A DNA stretch of 30,345 nucleotides from contig JAAMPI010000609.1 in the NCBI GenBank assembly GCA_013054445.1, positions 1-30,345 of the forward strand, given 5' to 3'. The translations under genes were made by a program, and so were the position numbers. Position 1 is the first letter of the stretch; every line of letters starts with the position of its first letter. This DNA comes from Cudoniella acicularis (Eukaryota; Ascomycota; Leotiomycetes; Helotiales; Helotiaceae). The notes under the pieces were generated by a model. The model saw only the letters and a list, made by a program, of their open reading frames with translations. It was not told the origin of the DNA and did no database searches. This document shows, piece by piece, positions 29,096 through 30,345 of the stretch.

Positions 29096-29836
29096 TTACT
29101 GTAACTTTTTTTGCGTGAGTTGCGGGGCTAATGAGATGACCTGGTTTATCATACTGTTGAGGCGGAGAAACATATCCACGCCCATGAATGTAGCTATATA
29201 TAAATTAGCTTTAAATATCGAAATAAACAACATAGAATAGAATAAGTCATACGCAGAATAAAATATGGAGAGTAGAGCTTCATCAATTCAATCTTCTCGG
29301 ACGTTGGAGTTGGCCAAGACCAAATTTCAACGATGCAGGTGAGCGTGGTAATGGACACCAGAACAGCGTAAGGGAGCAACACCAGCGGGATTTTCGGGGA
29401 ATCTGTTCAAATTAGGTCGTAGATCGTGCATGTATATGAGGAAACGTACTTTTATACAAGCCATAAATCGACCAAACAATGACAGGCATTTGAATGATGA
29501 GCTCCGTGTATGTGAAGACCTCCAAGAAGAGAGGAGGTTCGACGAAGAATCTGTCATTGTAGGTGTTGATGTACCAAGCTTTCAAGTCGTGTATGAAGTA
29601 AGGAGCTTTAGCTAAGAGAAAGGGTGGATAGATTGTTTGGAGGTCAACGACTATCACGTGATACTTATCAGCGCAATCCTTTCCATCCAGCCTCTGCTCT
29701 AGACTGCTTCATCTCCACAGCAGGAGAAACTTCAAATGGATGGATACAAAGACTCACGGAAGATTATAGGGAGGTGAAAAATGAAGTGGACGAAATAGAA
29801 TAGATCTTTCTTCCGCGAAAAAATCGAGGTGGCCAT
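29096..29836 (-). CDS. TMEM97/sigma-2 receptor family (EXPERA) membrane protein
   Basis: A four-exon gene reconstructed from splice sites: 29836-29758, 29650-29450, 29402-29253 and 29193-29096, with GT-AG introns of 107, 47, 59 nt (donors GTGAGT, GTACGT, GTATGA; acceptors GATAG, AACAG, ATATAG). Every junction keeps frame and gives 175 residues, almost exactly the length of human TMEM97 (176). The EXPERA fold is recognised from four hydrophobic helices and family motifs: LVDLQTIYPP (27-36), FIHDLKAWYINTYNDRFFVE (45-64), FTYTELIIQMPV (72-83), TTLTCIVEIWSWP and a final FMGVDMFLRLN. The two acidic residues that line the ligand pocket in mammalian sigma-2 receptor (Asp29, Glu73) have counterparts at Asp29 and Glu76. 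The protein ends KKLQ, a KKXX-type ER retrieval signal, agreeing with ER localisation. The known animal role is in sterol and lipid transport; EXPERA domains also occur in sterol isomerases (EBP). Confidence 0.9.
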
Positions 29837-29875
29837 GACGAATCGCGTGTCGTAGTAAAGGCAGACCACCGCGTG

Positions 29876-30170
29876 TCAACCAACACAAATCGAACAATTT
29901 ATGGCGGACACCAGCAGAGAGGCAAAGTGAATAGGTGCGAAAGTGTGAGCGAAGGCTCGATGAAAGAAAGTTGCATGGCGATTAATGATTGACATTGATG
30001 AAATTGAGAGACATTGCTTACATACCTATTTCTGGCGTAGATCCAACAGGGGTCATTTGAAAAGGGGAACTCAGAGGGACTCGAAAATTTGGAGTTTCAT
30101 TCGTTCTCATATCGTCAGCTTCTGATTTCGGGTCACTAGTGACTGAATAGTCAACTGTTAATTTACCCAT
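29876..30170 (-). CDS. Possible small two-exon gene with hydrophobic C-terminus
   Basis: From ATG 30170 (minus strand) the frame is open for 48 codons to a GTATGT donor (exon 30170-30026). A 70-nt intron to a pyrimidine-preceded CGAG acceptor gives exon 2 (29955-29876), for a total of 74 residues. The first exon is hydrophilic and Ser/Thr/Pro-rich (MGKLTVDYSVTSDPKSEADD); the second is hydrophobic (IHFASLLVSAINCSI), as in a tail-anchored peptide. The stop lies only 39 nt before the TMEM97 start, so it might equally be an upstream ORF or 5' leader of that transcript. The acceptor is not strong. Tentative. Confidence 0.25.
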
Positions 30171-30345
30171 ATCCGACCTCCTAAGTCCTTCTATCTTATT
30201 TTATCAACCACTCACGATATTCTGACACTGGAGAAAGAAGAACTTGCGAACTAGCCAACAAATTTCATGTACTTTTTGCCTTGACGGTTTCACAGCGAAG
30301 AAAATGAATTTGTGGTTTGACGGATTCGAATACATTTTTTTACCA
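30171..30345. other. Window edge, no feature seen
   Basis: AT-rich sequence upstream of the possible small gene. A tRNA B-box-like GATTCGAATAC near 30322 lacks acceptor and anticodon pairing. Confidence 0.4.

Overview
The window is filamentous-ascomycete nuclear DNA. Evidence: genes split by short GT-AG introns of 47-237 nt with weak CT(A/T)A-type branch points; a HET-domain gene; 2EXR-family genes; a Kex2-type repeat precursor; a fungal ADP/ATP carrier; AT-rich gene-poor stretches holding decayed repeats. The set of hypothetical proteins would suit a leotiomycete, but this is an impression and not a proven placement. Several nonsense codons sit where a C->T change at CpA would create them, which is compatible with repeat-induced point mutation (RIP).

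Layout. 1-4790: a HET-domain protein fused to a single WD40 repeat and cut off, followed by about 3.2 kb of AT-rich sequence with repeat relics. 4793-6336: two small secreted-protein genes, a five-cysteine protein and a three-repeat Kex2-processed (KEP/RiPP-like) precursor. 6337-8324: no convincing gene. 8325-11430 (minus): a CENP-X/MHF2 histone-fold protein and a two-exon coiled-coil protein. 12976-14501: five-exon mitochondrial ADP/ATP carrier. 14500-16340: gene-poor, with a possible lectin-like fragment and a diverged direct repeat. 16340-18643: a large multi-pass surface glycoprotein interrupted by one apparent frameshift. 18738-19748 (minus): an MFS (TRI12/siderophore-type) transporter pseudogene with introns still recognisable. 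19750-21260: AT-rich, with a 66-bp palindromic MITE-like element. 21443-21760: relic of a small membrane protein. 22620-24802: a tandem pair of 2EXR-family genes, the first dead and the second intact. 25414-26994 (minus): a type I membrane protein with three six-cysteine modules. 28201-28800 (minus): a truncated gene relic. 29096-29836 (minus): a four-exon TMEM97/sigma-2-receptor (EXPERA) protein reconstructed from short exons, with a possible tiny gene just upstream.

Housekeeping genes (ADP/ATP carrier, CENP-X, TMEM97) alternate with accessory, fast-evolving and broken ones (HET, secreted proteins, 2EXR pair, MFS relic). No co-regulated pathway is evident. The best candidate for something new is the KEP precursor at 6061-6336. 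No UstYa-type oxidase or other tailoring gene was recognised in the window, so the fate of its peptides is open.
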